A stretch of 64,000 nt of DNA, from contig JAJTUP010000070.1 of NCBI GenBank assembly GCA_021399435.1, positions 245,078-309,077 of the forward strand, given 5' to 3'. This DNA comes from Diaporthe sp. PMI_573 (taxonomy: Eukaryota > Ascomycota > Sordariomycetes > Diaporthales > Diaporthaceae). Within the stretch, counting starts at the first letter, position 1. The number at the start of each line of letters is the position of its first letter. The notes beneath the pieces were generated by a model. It was given only the letters and a program-made list of their open reading frames with translations, did not search any database and was not told the origin of the DNA. Shown here one piece after another: positions 43,758-55,100 of the stretch. The translations under genes and the position numbers were made by a program.

Positions 43758-46700
43758 GAGGACCTAGGAAACCTTGATTATTATATTAACTTTATAATTA
43801 AGATAATACTATTCTTTATACTACTTTATTATAAACCTTTATTTTAGGTACTATCTTAGTACTAGCTTATTAAGGATAATATACTAAGGAGGAAGGTATT
43901 AGTAGCTAAGGAAAGGATAAAAAAGCTAGATAACCTATAAGAAAGCCTTAAGAAAAACTAATAAGAAGTAGTTAAGGTATAAGTAAGGGTATATAATGCA
44001 AGATATACCTTAATAGAGTTTAAAATAGGCTAGTAAGTAACCCTTTTAATAAAGCACCTATTATTAAAAAATAAAAAGCTAGCACCTAAGCAAATAAGCC
44101 TACTCTAGGTAGTTACCTAGTAGGGATCCTAAGCCTATTATCTTACTTTCCTAGAGAAATACTTGTAAATTTATAATACCTTTTATATTAGCCTATTAGA
44201 ACTATAAATCTAAAGGAGAATAAAAGGCCTTTTTATAAGGGATTAAGATATTCTTAATTTAAAGGATAAAGGAGCTAACTAGGAGCTAAAGGCTATTTAA
44301 AATTATAAGGTAATAAAAGGAATTATATATTATCTAGTAAAATAAAATGGATAACCTACTAAATATAATTCTTAGGTAACTAAGGATAATATAATAGTAG
44401 AAAGAGCTATTAAGGCTTATTAATGAACCTAAGGCTTAAAACGTAACCGTTAGTAAGATAAAATAGCTAAAGGTAGGGCTTAAAAGAGGAGCTAAGGATA
44501 GTAGAGGCCTAGGGCTTAGACTGCAAAACTGTTAAAAAACCCTACAACAAGCTAATAATAGTGTCTAGATGGCAGCTTAATAAGCCCTTAATAAGCTCTT
44601 GATACTTAAGACTTAGGCTAAATGGAAGCTTAATATAGTGTAGATAGCCCTTAAAACTACTATAATATACACTTAATAAGCTATAATAGGGAGGTAGGGG
44701 GGTTAAAATCCTTAAAAATATAGGCTAAATAGGACTAGAAACTAGCTTAGGAAAACCTTAAAGCTCTCTTAAAGTACAACATGTTAGTAAAAGGTAAAAC
44801 TAGTAGTATTATTAAGGGAAACCTAAGAAATATAATAGGCGAAAATTAATATAAACTCATTATAAGAATGCTACATCTTAAAAGACTATAAAAGCTAAAT
44901 GCTATTAAATAAGTATTAATTATATATTAAAACACTTACGATTTATACTTACTATTACAGCTTATAACTAAATAGGGAGGACAGGAGCATAGTATGTATC
45001 TTATAAGTTATCTCCTATAGCAGCAGTATAAACCCCTAGGGCTAGTTACTATACACCTCCTCTATTATAGTGCCTACCTTTATTAAAAACCCCTATATTA
45101 TAGCTAACTAAGTAGGGAAGCCTTAGTTTACTAGGTATATATAAGATATGCTATAATAGTTCTCTAGCAGGTTATGCATTATTATAGCCTTTAGCTGGAC
45201 TTTTAAGTATATATTTAAAAAGTTTGTAAGCTTAAACTAGTAAGCGTTTATAACTACCTGCTATTAGAAAACTATAGCTAATATAATAGCTATTTCTTAT
45301 TACTGAAAGTTAAGGGGAATTTTAAAGAGATAATAAAGGAGAAATGTATATTTAAAACTTAAATCTACTACTTCTCTCTACCCTTACTTATATATTTTAA
45401 GTTCTTAATTATCTACTTAAAGGCTTCTATACTACTAGGGCTATTAGCTAAAAGTATTATAATAGTAGTAGCTAACTGTACTTAAGAAGTATTAAGGTAA
45501 TACTTTTAGCTATTTAATATAGCTAGGCTTGCTCCTATTATAAGGCCTGCTAGAATAGCTTATATAAAAAGTATGTTAGTAATGCTGCCTATAATTAATA
45601 AGTTACTTTATATAAGGTTAGTTAAATACCTAAGGGAAAAACTAGTAAAAATGTACTATAAAGTAAGGGGAGTAATGCTTTTAGATATAGCAGTTATAAT
45701 AAAAAACTCCTGTATTAAAGATAATATAAAAGATAAGTATTAATAAGAAAGGTACTAAGTCTTAGTACTCCTTCTCTAGGAAGTAGTATAAATAGTAATT
45801 ATAAGGTGATTAGCTATTAATTGCTATAATTTACACTTTAATATTACTTAGTATAAATAATATATTATAACTGCTACTAAGAGTATAAGCTAAATGCTAG
45901 TTAAAGATATCTTAAAAGAATAGTAAAAGGTATATAAAGCCCTTAAGTAAAGTATTTAAATAAATATAGTTAAGTAAGGGAATTAAAGTTTCCTTAAGAG
46001 TTTAAGGAACTTTTAAAAAAATTAGTTTTTAATAGCTGCTTAAAGTGCTTTATAATTAACTACTTAGCTTAGTAGGTTTTAAGTATATTAAGTATGCTTA
46101 AACCTATGCTAATAAGCTATAAGGAAAATGTAAAAGTAGATTTAAAAAGTATAGCTAAAAGGGCTGCCTATACTGCCTAGCTTTAAGTAACTTAATAAGT
46201 ACTTAAAGGGATTTTAAGGTAATTAAGGAACTAAGTTGAGGGTGTCTTAAGTTTTAAAAGAAGGATTATTAGTAGGACTTATAAGAATACTACTAATAAA
46301 GCTAGTCTTCTTATTATTTTACTTAAAGAAGAAGTTTAAACCTTTTAAGTCTTATATAGTAGGTTAGCTAAACCTAAGGTTATTAAGAGTTAAACTTAGT
46401 AAAGATATAGTAGGAAAGCTACTAGCTACTAGTGCTTATAAGCATAGCTAAGTTAAATTATACTTAAAAGGATTAAGAGAATAAGTTAAGGAAGGGTATA
46501 GTAATAATATACTATAAAATAGGTCTTCTACTAATAAGTAATTATATAAGCTTAAACTTAATAGATAAGTAACTAGCATAGTAATAAGAAAGCTTAATAA
46601 ACTTATACTATAACTAACTACTTAATTAGTAGGATAAGCATAATAAATGCTTTGTAAGGCTTATAATTACTACTTAAAATAAAGGGTATATCCTTTTTAT

Positions 46701-47018
46701 TTTTAAATAAAATAGCATTAAGGACCTAAGGTATAATTATAAGTAGATAGTAATAAAATTAAGTTTAAAAAGGGGTATTAATAGTAATAACTATAATAAA
46801 AGAAAAAGTTATATAAGGAGATAAAAGGTTAAGTAGTTGCGGTTAGAAAAGAAAGAAAAGTAAAACTATAGCTAGCTAAAAAGGTAGCTAAAAAAGGGCT
46901 AATAGCTATAGCCCTTCTATAGTAAATTACTCTTAAACCCTACTAGTATAAGGTTAAAAGGTAGGTAATTAAATATAGGAGTATTAGGGGACCAAGCTTT
47001 TAGGGAGGGGTATAATTA
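43758..47018. repeat. heavily RIP-degraded repeat, probably retrotransposon interior
   Basis: About 3.3 kb of TA-dense sequence with stops in all frames. Near its right end (about 47008-47018) a purine tract AGGGAGGGG is followed by a sharp change, as expected for a polypurine tract before a 3' LTR. Plus-strand orientation is therefore likely, but no protein domain can be read. Confidence 0.45.
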
Positions 47019-47796
47019 TAATGATCTGCCTAGGGAGGTAATTCTGAAGAAGGCCTAAGGCACCCTTAAAGGAGCCTTAAGACCTAAGGCACCCCTAACT
47101 ATAAAAGGGTATAAATAAGGAGCCTAGCCCCTTATAAACTATAGGCTAGAGGAGGGTAAGAATTAGTCTTAGCAACTACCTATAACGTGGTTCACCAGTC
47201 AGTGGGTCATACCAGTCAGTGGGACACTTTTTTTACTAACAAAAAACGTCTATGCCAACCCTGCTAACTTCTTCAAACTAGGCTCAATTTGGATGCAATT
47301 TTAAGGGTATGTCTATAAAAATATAGAAAAGCTATAGTTTCATTTTAGAAAAATTAAGATTTAAATAGAATAAATTAGAAAATCTTATATAGGGAAAAAA
47401 TAGAACTTTAGAGTTTTTATTAATAACTAGCTTAATTCTAACTCTAGGTTTCTGAAATTGAAAACATAGCTTTTCTATATTCTTATAGACATATCCCTAA
47501 AATTGCATCCAAATTGAGCCTAGTTTGAAGAAGTTGGCAGGGTTAGCACAGACGTTTTTTGTTAGTAAAAAAAGTGTCCCACTGACTGGTATGACCCACT
47601 GACTGGTGAACCACGTTACCTATAATAGCACTTAGTTTACTACCTCTTTAAAGTCATTATACCTAGCGTCCTAAGTACATTATAAGTACTTAGTTTACTA
47701 CCTTTTTAGAGTTATTATACCTAGCGTCTTAAGTGTATTATAATTAATTAAAGTATTATTATAGTTAATAATAAAGATTATAGGATTATTAACTTT
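47019..47796 (+). repeat. probable degraded LTR split by a MITE
   Basis: Sequence after the purine tract contains internal repeats of ACTTAGTTTACTACCT...TTATACCTAGCGTC at about 47627 and 47688. It is interrupted by the MITE at 47185-47616. No partner LTR is visible in the window, so the call rests on position only. Confidence 0.35.
47185..47616. mobile_element. complete 432-bp fold-back MITE
   Basis: Flanked by TA on both sides (47183-47184 and 47617-47618). Both ends read ACGTGGTTCACCAGTCAGTG inward. The inverted repeats extend about 165 bp, so nearly the whole element can fold into one hairpin; mismatches between arms are few and mostly transitions. It has no coding capacity. Its outer 55 bases match pogo element 2, which identifies the transposase type able to move it. 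The core matches the MITE half at 37306-37490, which has different outer ends. Confidence 0.93.
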
Positions 47797-47801
47797 ATAA
47801 T

Positions 47802-48127
47802 AAAAACGTGGACACCAAGCCGAGCATAACAGGTGCCTAAGTTTTGCTGGCCCCTCTAAGCGAGAGAGAAGAAACTACTAGAGGGCTCTAACGTGAAGAA
47901 AGAAGAGATAATGAAAAAGGGCCGAAAGGGCTACGAAGGCGATAAAAGTAGTGATTAGGTTCTAATTAGACAATGTTACAGGTTATTAAATAATAATAAT
48001 AGAAGAATGAGTTGAATTATTATTTTAGCCCTTAAGAGGGATAGAAGCATGTCTGGTACTTATAGTATGGACGGCTAAGAAAGAAAATTCATCATACTAG
48101 CTATATAAAATACTATACCCCGTAATA
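47802..48127 (-). repeat. 3' LTR of the Gypsy element
   Basis: 326 bp, homologous to 59450-59778. Compared with the other LTR it carries extra transitions of the C-to-T/G-to-A kind, for example CTCGAG versus CTTAAG and CTACGTGAAACACTG versus CTATATAAAATACTA. It is therefore the more strongly RIP-mutated copy. Confidence 0.93.
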
Positions 48128-48569
48128 TACCCCTCTCCAGCCCTTTACTCCCTAGAGTAGAAGGGTTAACTAAACTATTTATTCGCTATTTTGATTAGTT
48201 CCCTCTCGTGTCCCTGTGGTGCTTAGCTTGCTAGTCTCGGGCTGTTACCTAGTTAATAGTATTCTAAGTGTTGCCTTTATAATATGCTTAAATAACACGA
48301 GTCCATCCACGAAACTCCGGCTATATGGTGGGTATTGAAACTTATTCTGTTACCCTCCTCGCAGTCACGTAATGGTAAGCCCAAGTATTATAAGCTTTAA
48401 TCTAATTATACTAAGCTTTATATTTATTGTTTATCTCAGTACTGTTAGGCTCCATACTCTAATGTCTATTAATCTGGTAAAACCTTATGCTTGTCTTTGT
48501 AACGGGTGGTTGTAATCTGATTGTTTTGGTATGAATAAAGGACTATTTATCTTCCATACTTAGTCGTTT

Positions 48570-50009
48570 TATCATTGAGGAAAGCGGCTGCTCTAATTAT
48601 ATACGAGAGACTCTATAGTTAATTAGGCGGTGTAGATTAATGCGTCTAACCTGGTTCTCTATTCCTTTTATGATTATTTTAGTTAGTAGTTACTTTACAA
48701 GTAGTGGAGGTAGATTTGTATAAAGCTCTATATTATGAAGTCCCTTCTTGATGAGTTTTGGCTGGGAGATTAGACTATATTTTTTTTTTACTTTTTGGAA
48801 ATTGTTAAGGCTGATTAAAGGGTAGTTAATAGGCTCTTGAAGACTATGTCTAAGTCTGTTTAGCTTTGATTGGATAGCGAATATCTATATCTGGACTGTT
48901 GTTTCTTTAGGAGAGAGCCCTATGGGAGGGTTTTAGGTTAAGTTTGAGCTCTTCTAGTTACTAAACTCCTAGTTATTCCTTCCTCTATTTTCTCAAAAGA
49001 AGAAAGCTACATAGTTAGCTACCTGCTAGTTATAGTTAGTAAAGCTTATCTAGGATAAAATAGTAACTTTGATTGCTCTGGGCTCCTTTACTCTAGGATA
49101 TCCTTTCTTGATAAAGCTCTTACAGATAGTTACGATCCTCCTGTAGTTGTGGTTTTGCTCTCCTGTATTTGGGTGGGTATTAATAGACCTGAGGTAATTA
49201 GTAGTATAATTGTAGATTCTAAGGGTAAAGTGCCTAGGTGTGTATACTGGTATAACGATAAACTGGTGCTCTGGTATTAGTCATGACTATTTAAAGTCAG
49301 GGTAGGTTGGCTGATTATGAGAAATGATAAAGTAATTGATAAATATAATGTTAGTGAAGTTAAGAAGCTGCTATCTAATTAGGGCTAAGATATGGTTACT
49401 TTGAAGCTCCTTATTTTAAGCTAGGAGTCCCTTAGTATCTACCAGGTTTAGAGCTAGGTATACCTAATGTTTACTAAAGAAGTTTTACAATCTAGGTAGT
49501 ACTTAGAGCTTAGGGTATATGTTGATACCTGGAAAGTAGTTGGTAACCATCTTTCGTACCTAATTACCCGTAATAATATAATTAATGTTAAAGAATGGAG
49601 GCCTGTCCTTGTGTTCTATTAGCTAAACTTGTCTAATCTTGAGCCCATGTATGAGGATTTGAGTCTTAAACAGGTTATGGGAAAGGTCTATGCTAGCCTC
49701 ACGGCTAAAGTCATGATAGTTTCGGACATTAACTAGATTAGGGAAACGGATGCTAGATAGCTATACGCTAAAGTTGTTGTAGAAGGGTAGTCGCGATAGT
49801 TAGATGGTAGGGTCAACCTAATTAGTAATAGAGATAGGCTTAACTAACAGAATTAGGGTATCTAGGTTAAATATCTCTTCTAAAGAAATGCTGGGAGAGG
49901 CTCTGGGAGACCTATAACGGGAGGAAGCTACCTATGAAGTCCTAGTCATGTGGAAGTCAGACCTAGAACGATAGCTAGATCCGCCCCTTCTAGACTACCT
50001 GTCGCTCAT
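48570..50009 (-). pseudogene. extra frame 2 of the Gypsy element, unknown protein
   Basis: From the ATG at 50009 a minus-strand frame runs roughly 480 codons; I could follow it to about 48570, where it loses coding character. Interruptions are almost only TAG/TAA at plausible Gln positions. The start is basic and Ser/Arg-rich (GGSSYRSRSDFHMTRTS, RYRSPRASPSISLEEIF); the rest is a mixed sequence (SRLPFYNNFSV, NVRNYHDFSREASIDLS, VRKMVTNYFPGINIYPKL) that I do not recognise. It has the same orientation as gag-pol and lies just before the 3' LTR. The Ser/Arg start vaguely resembles gag leaders, but no capsid or zinc-knuckle motif is seen. Retroviral-type accessory gene, captured host gene or remnant of a nested element are all possible. 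Confidence 0.55.
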
Positions 50010-50686
50010 AGTAGCTTTCTAATTACCTGCAAGTATAGTAAGAAGTATAAGGGAATTAAGTAGATAATAAAAAGGAGGAGTAAAGTATAGGGAAAGTAGT
50101 AAGAAAGCTTATACTCCTAGGGGATGCTATGTAGGTAATTAAGTAAAGAGGTTGATGTTATAAAAAGGGTAGCTCCGCTACTTGGAGGTTATAAGAAGGA
50201 CGAAATATAGTAGTAATATATCTTGCTCAAATTAGTTCTTTAGTATTACCAAGGGCTTTAGATGTAGTTAATTAGAAACTAGAAAGTAGCTAAAAGAGGT
50301 TCGTGGGTATTAATTAGAAAGGTTTTGAGAAAAGGTTGTGTTAGGTACTATGGGGTTTTCATAGACTAGTAGAAGCGCTACTTTTTATAAATTACTTACG
50401 TTTATTAGTTACTTCTTATCCCTTTTACTTTCCTTTAGGTATTAGAGTAGTCCAAGTATTTGTTTAGGCAAGTAGCTAAGGTTAGTAAATTACCAGGCCT
50501 CTTAGGTACTCTCTTGCATTCTTTAAAAACCTCCCCTCTCTTTTACTAATTCCATTTAACCTTCTTTTATAATACCAACTTTCTACTACTTAAGGCATCA
50601 CTTTATTACTCTAATTAGATATTAAACAAGCTTCCTGAACTAAATCTCACTCTTATATTATTATCTTCCTTCTCTCACTTCTTAAA
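50010..50686. promoter_or_regulatory. spacer between the two divergent extra frames
   Basis: About 680 bp separate the starts of extra frames 1 and 2, which diverge. A shared promoter is expected by position, but no motif can be named in this RIP-degraded sequence. Confidence 0.35.
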
Positions 50687-51559
50687 ATATCTTCCCACGC
50701 TCCCTAGAATCTCGACAAGAAGGGAAAGGGAAAGGAGAAAAGTAAGCAGGAGCCCCTATATCCCTTATACAAGGCTGATTACCCTAAACTAATCATTAAC
50801 TATAGTATTTATATTACCTTTATAAACCAAGGTATACTCCTGTAGAATATCATCCTCGAATCCGAACTCCATACTTCCTTTGCCTAAAACATCTCTATTT
50901 ATACCTTGATTAGCTATAATGCAAACTAGTATATTATATAGCTTCTATCTAAGCCTACCGTTAAGAAGATTCTAATTAACCTTTTTATCTTTTTCTTATT
51001 AAACAAGGATTATGAGTTTCTCTATAAGTACCTCTAAATACTAATATAAATGGGTGTGAATAAGGTTTTCGTTAAGAAGATTAACGGTAAGCCGTATAGG
51101 AAGTATATGTTTAATCTATGCTAATTAGATGATAGGTATCATACTCCTACCCTCTTTATTACCTTTTTTAGTCATCAAAACGCTTCTCCTTGTGAGTACT
51201 ATCTTATATGTATATCTTAGAACTTCAATAATGGGGTCCCCGTTATGGTTCCTTTCTTCAAGTACTGAAGCATTCTTGGTTTCAAGAAGGGCGTGTATAT
51301 TAACTATCTCTACCATGTTGAAGGCGGTAACTATACTTTTAACAAGGATTTCTATATTCCTGCTGTTAAGGCCGCTGCTGCTCCGCTTAATTACGAATTC
51401 GAGGGTACTCCTTAATTAAAACTTACCTTAGGTAAATACACTTAAGTTAATAAGGAATTTAACTTTAATAAAGCAAAAAAGAAAGTAATTAAAAAGGTAA
51501 AGGGTTTTTAGCCTAGACCTAAGAAGCTAAAGCCTAAAGAGAAGAGGTCCTAAAAGTGA
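50687..51559 (+). pseudogene. extra frame 1 of the Gypsy element, antisense to pol, unknown protein
   Basis: A frame of 291 codons on the strand opposite to gag-pol. Its expected start reads ATA (50687-50689) before SSHAP; downstream are about a dozen TAA/TAG codons at likely Gln positions and one TGA. The readable protein has a Lys-rich start (LDKKGKGKEKSK), then EPLYPLYKADYPKLIINYSI, KPYRKYMFNLC, FFSHQNASPCEYY, FKKGVYINYLYHVEGGNYTF, and a Lys/Pro-rich tail (KKVIKKVKGF, PRPKKLKPKEKR). I do not recognise a family. That a frame this long stays consistent through RIP argues that it was a real gene. Antisense genes between pol and 3' LTR are known from some plant and fungal LTR elements, but I cannot match this one. 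Confidence 0.6.
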
Positions 51560-52125
51560 TTTGGGAAAAGAATTAGGGTGAAAGGTTATATAAGGTAACG
51601 AACGTTAGGTTTATAGAACTACTACTCTCTATTCTTGCGATAAGTAATTAATTTTAAATTTTATATATTATATAATGGTAAAATGAATGTAAACTAGGCT
51701 CTAATTAGAGTAAAACAAATGTTGTAGGGTAATAAATGAAAGAAAAGGAGCCTAGTAAAAAAAAAAAAATGTTTAGATATAAAGAAAACAATCAGTCTGC
51801 GGCAGACCGCTAGTCTTGGTATATTGTAGACAGGAATATCCCCCCCCCCGGGATAATGAAACGAAGGTAAAATTATATTTAAATGAAAATAAAGTATTTA
51901 AGAAACAAGCTAATAATCTAATTAACAAGGGTTGCTTGTTCTAATTATTAGAATATCAATATACTAGTCGAATTGTAGTGGTTGGCGAGGTAGCTACTAT
52001 ATTTGAGATTGCGTTATGATGCTGGAATATAAGGTTTCTAAGTCTTTGGAAGAGGATGTAGAAATAGGTTTCATTAACCATGAGATGTCTATAGATGTTT
52101 GTTAAGGTAAAATATCTAAAAAGTC

Positions 52126-55100
52126 TTAATACTAATCAGAATCTTCTCCATTATTCTTAATCTCTGTGTTGGTAATAGACGAGAATGGGTCTGGAAAAGT
52201 ATCATGTAGTCGTGTTTGCTAGAGCTTGTAGCTTATGGTTTCTGTCTTAGGTAGGTTTTTTGTCTATAGTAGTAGTACTTCTAGCTTCTAAATTCCATTG
52301 TATTTAATAAACTTCTTTAGCCTTTGAGGTAAATATGTCCTACTAACTTCAGCTCTATCTAGTGTTTGAAGCTTATATACATTGTTTAGGGAAATAGAGT
52401 TAATGATGTACGGACCAAACTATTAGTATATTAGCTTCCTGAACAAGGAGTAATTAGTTTTCCGTTACTTATTAATAATAAGAATAAGGTCTTCTTCCTT
52501 TAAAGGCGTTAGTCTTGAAAATCTATGGTAAGTGTCTCTACTAGTAGCTTGTTTCCTAAATTTAGCAATAGATTATTGTGCTAGCTTTACATCTTCTGCT
52601 AGATTAAGTAGGGATCTAAGGTAATAATATAAAGCCTCTTGAGGTAACATATAAGGTTCCTATACTTATACTCTCTAGGTCGGAATATTAGTTTTTATTA
52701 GAATGATAGGATTATACTTATGGAGGAGGTAAAACAGGCTTTTCCTATATAAATACCTTAATGACGTATGATTAGAAAAGAGGGTATATAGAAGAATGTA
52801 TCTCTATCCTTTTACGCCGTCTTCCATCATCTTAGTTAACGTGGCTATAAGAGTAAAATGTTTGTGTTTAATAATTCTATTTACTTATAGGTTATATGTT
52901 GAAAGAAGGATTTGTCTAACTCTAATTAGTTAAAGGTATTATATAAAGTCCCTTATATTCTCTCTACCTTTATTAATAATAGCTTTAAAAGGTAGCCCCT
53001 ACTTGAGTAGGATATGCTGGATGAAGAATTTCTTCATATTCTTAGTATTAGTAATTCTAAGAGGTATAGCTTTGACCTAGCTAGTAAGATTACAGCAGGC
53101 TTCTACTAACTTATTATAGCCCTGATTAGAAGGTAAGTATTAGATATTGATATGAATCTTTATGAATAGCTAGTTAGGAATAGTTGGAATAATCTTGTTA
53201 TTATAAACTCTAATACTCTACCTTATATACTTTAGGTATTTAGCTATGGTGTTCTTAATATTAGTATACATACCCTTCTAGTAGTACATGGCGTGGATTT
53301 GGGAATATATTGTATCTTGTCCTTGATAACCTAAAGGAGTATGTGTGTTCCTGATAATCTATGACTTTAGATTAGGATTATTAATAACTCTTCATTGTTT
53401 AAGGCCTTTCTTAGGTAACTACTAGAGGATTCCTTCATAAAGAGTAAAATAGTGAGCTGTTTTCTTGAAGGTCTGTAATTATGAAGATGAAAGTTTTTAT
53501 GGTATAATATTATCCTGAAGGTATGCTGTAATGTTCTTAGATTATTTAGACTAAAAGTAAATATTATTAAGTACGGGGCTTTGATTAGCTTTAATTGTAG
53601 CTATGTATCCTAGAGTTGTTTTATACTAGTCCTTAATATCTCCTTTGATTTGCCTGTTGTCATTATTAGATAGCCCTAGAGGTTTGCAGGATAGGGCGTT
53701 GGTTATTATGTTTTCCGTTTCCTTTATATACTAAACTATAAAGTTATAGGTTTTGATTACTACCAGCTATCTTGTGATAAGAGCTCTGGGCACGTCTGTT
53801 ACTACCCCTTTGAGTTGTTATATTAAAATGTTTGAGTCTATCTCTAAGAAGAAGTGTATGCTGTAGATGTAGAAGTGTAGGTATTTGATTGTATATAGAA
53901 CTGCTCTATATTCTCTTTTCATAGCGTTGTAGAGCTTTTCCATACTTGACCACGCCCTACTCTTGTATCTCACAGGATAGCGGGTACTATCTTTCTCCTA
54001 TATAAGACAGGCTCCCTATCCTTGAAGACTGGTATTAACTATAAGAATAATATTTCCTTGAGTATAGTTAATGTTAATCAGGTATGGTTTCATTATAATA
54101 GTTACTTTTAAGGTATTTATAGCTTGCTAGTATTCTTCTAACTATTGAAAGAGTGCCCCTTTCTTGAGGAGATTAAAGAGAGGCCTGGTGATAATGCTAT
54201 AGAATGGTATCCACGCTTGGTAATAGTTGATGAGACTAATAAAGGAATAGACTTGAGAAACGTTCTTATAGCTCTCCTATTTTTTAATCTTGATGATCTT
54301 CTTATCTACTAGCGCCTAGCCAAGAGTACTATATGTATATTTAACAACGTCTGTTTAACGCTTGTATCATTCTAACTTACAGGTATTAATAGCCATGCTA
54401 GCTAGTTCTGTATTGTAGAGGATGTTATTAAGATTCTTGATGTGTTCTACTATATATCTTCTAACTCTGGGCAGATTAGGAATCTCCTCGTTATCGTAAT
54501 CTGTGTTAGGACCTCTGATAGCTACATTGTTTAGAAAAGGTCTATAGATCAAGGGAATTAAGTTATATAACAGCTATACTATGTATTATATAAACTAGGC
54601 TATAGAATTAGTAGTACCTATAGGTAGGCTATATTGTTGAAATAATCTGATTAGTGTTACGAAGGTTGTTATATTGCGGCTCTTCTTATTAAGCTTAACT
54701 TAATCATAGCTTAAGAAGAAATTTAGGAGAGAGAGAATCTTGTATATTGTAAATTCTTTTGTAAATTCGTTTACTGCTAGAGGTATAAAGGTGTCTCTAA
54801 TCATAACCCTATTTCCTTTAGAGATGTTATTGATTAGCTGGTACCCTGAGTCCTTTTTCTTAATTAGGAACCAGCTGTTTTGGTATGCTGTGTGAGATTC
54901 CTTGATAACGCTACTTACTTCTCTTTCCCTTAGTATTTTGATGGCTGTTGTTTTGAGGGCTCTAGGTAACTTAATTATCTTTGCTTGGTAGGCTTTATAT
55001 AGCATGGTTCTGATTGTTTGAGGTAGAGTAATATCTATGTTGATTTAAGATATGTAAGATTAGTTCTAGGTAAGAGCCTTTTCTCTATTAAATAAGAGAT

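Noticed and set aside
47229..47580. Search for a CRISPR-like or tandem array in the region with repeated motifs
   Set aside because: The repetition is the two inverted arms of one MITE; there are no regular spacers, and the organism is a eukaryote.
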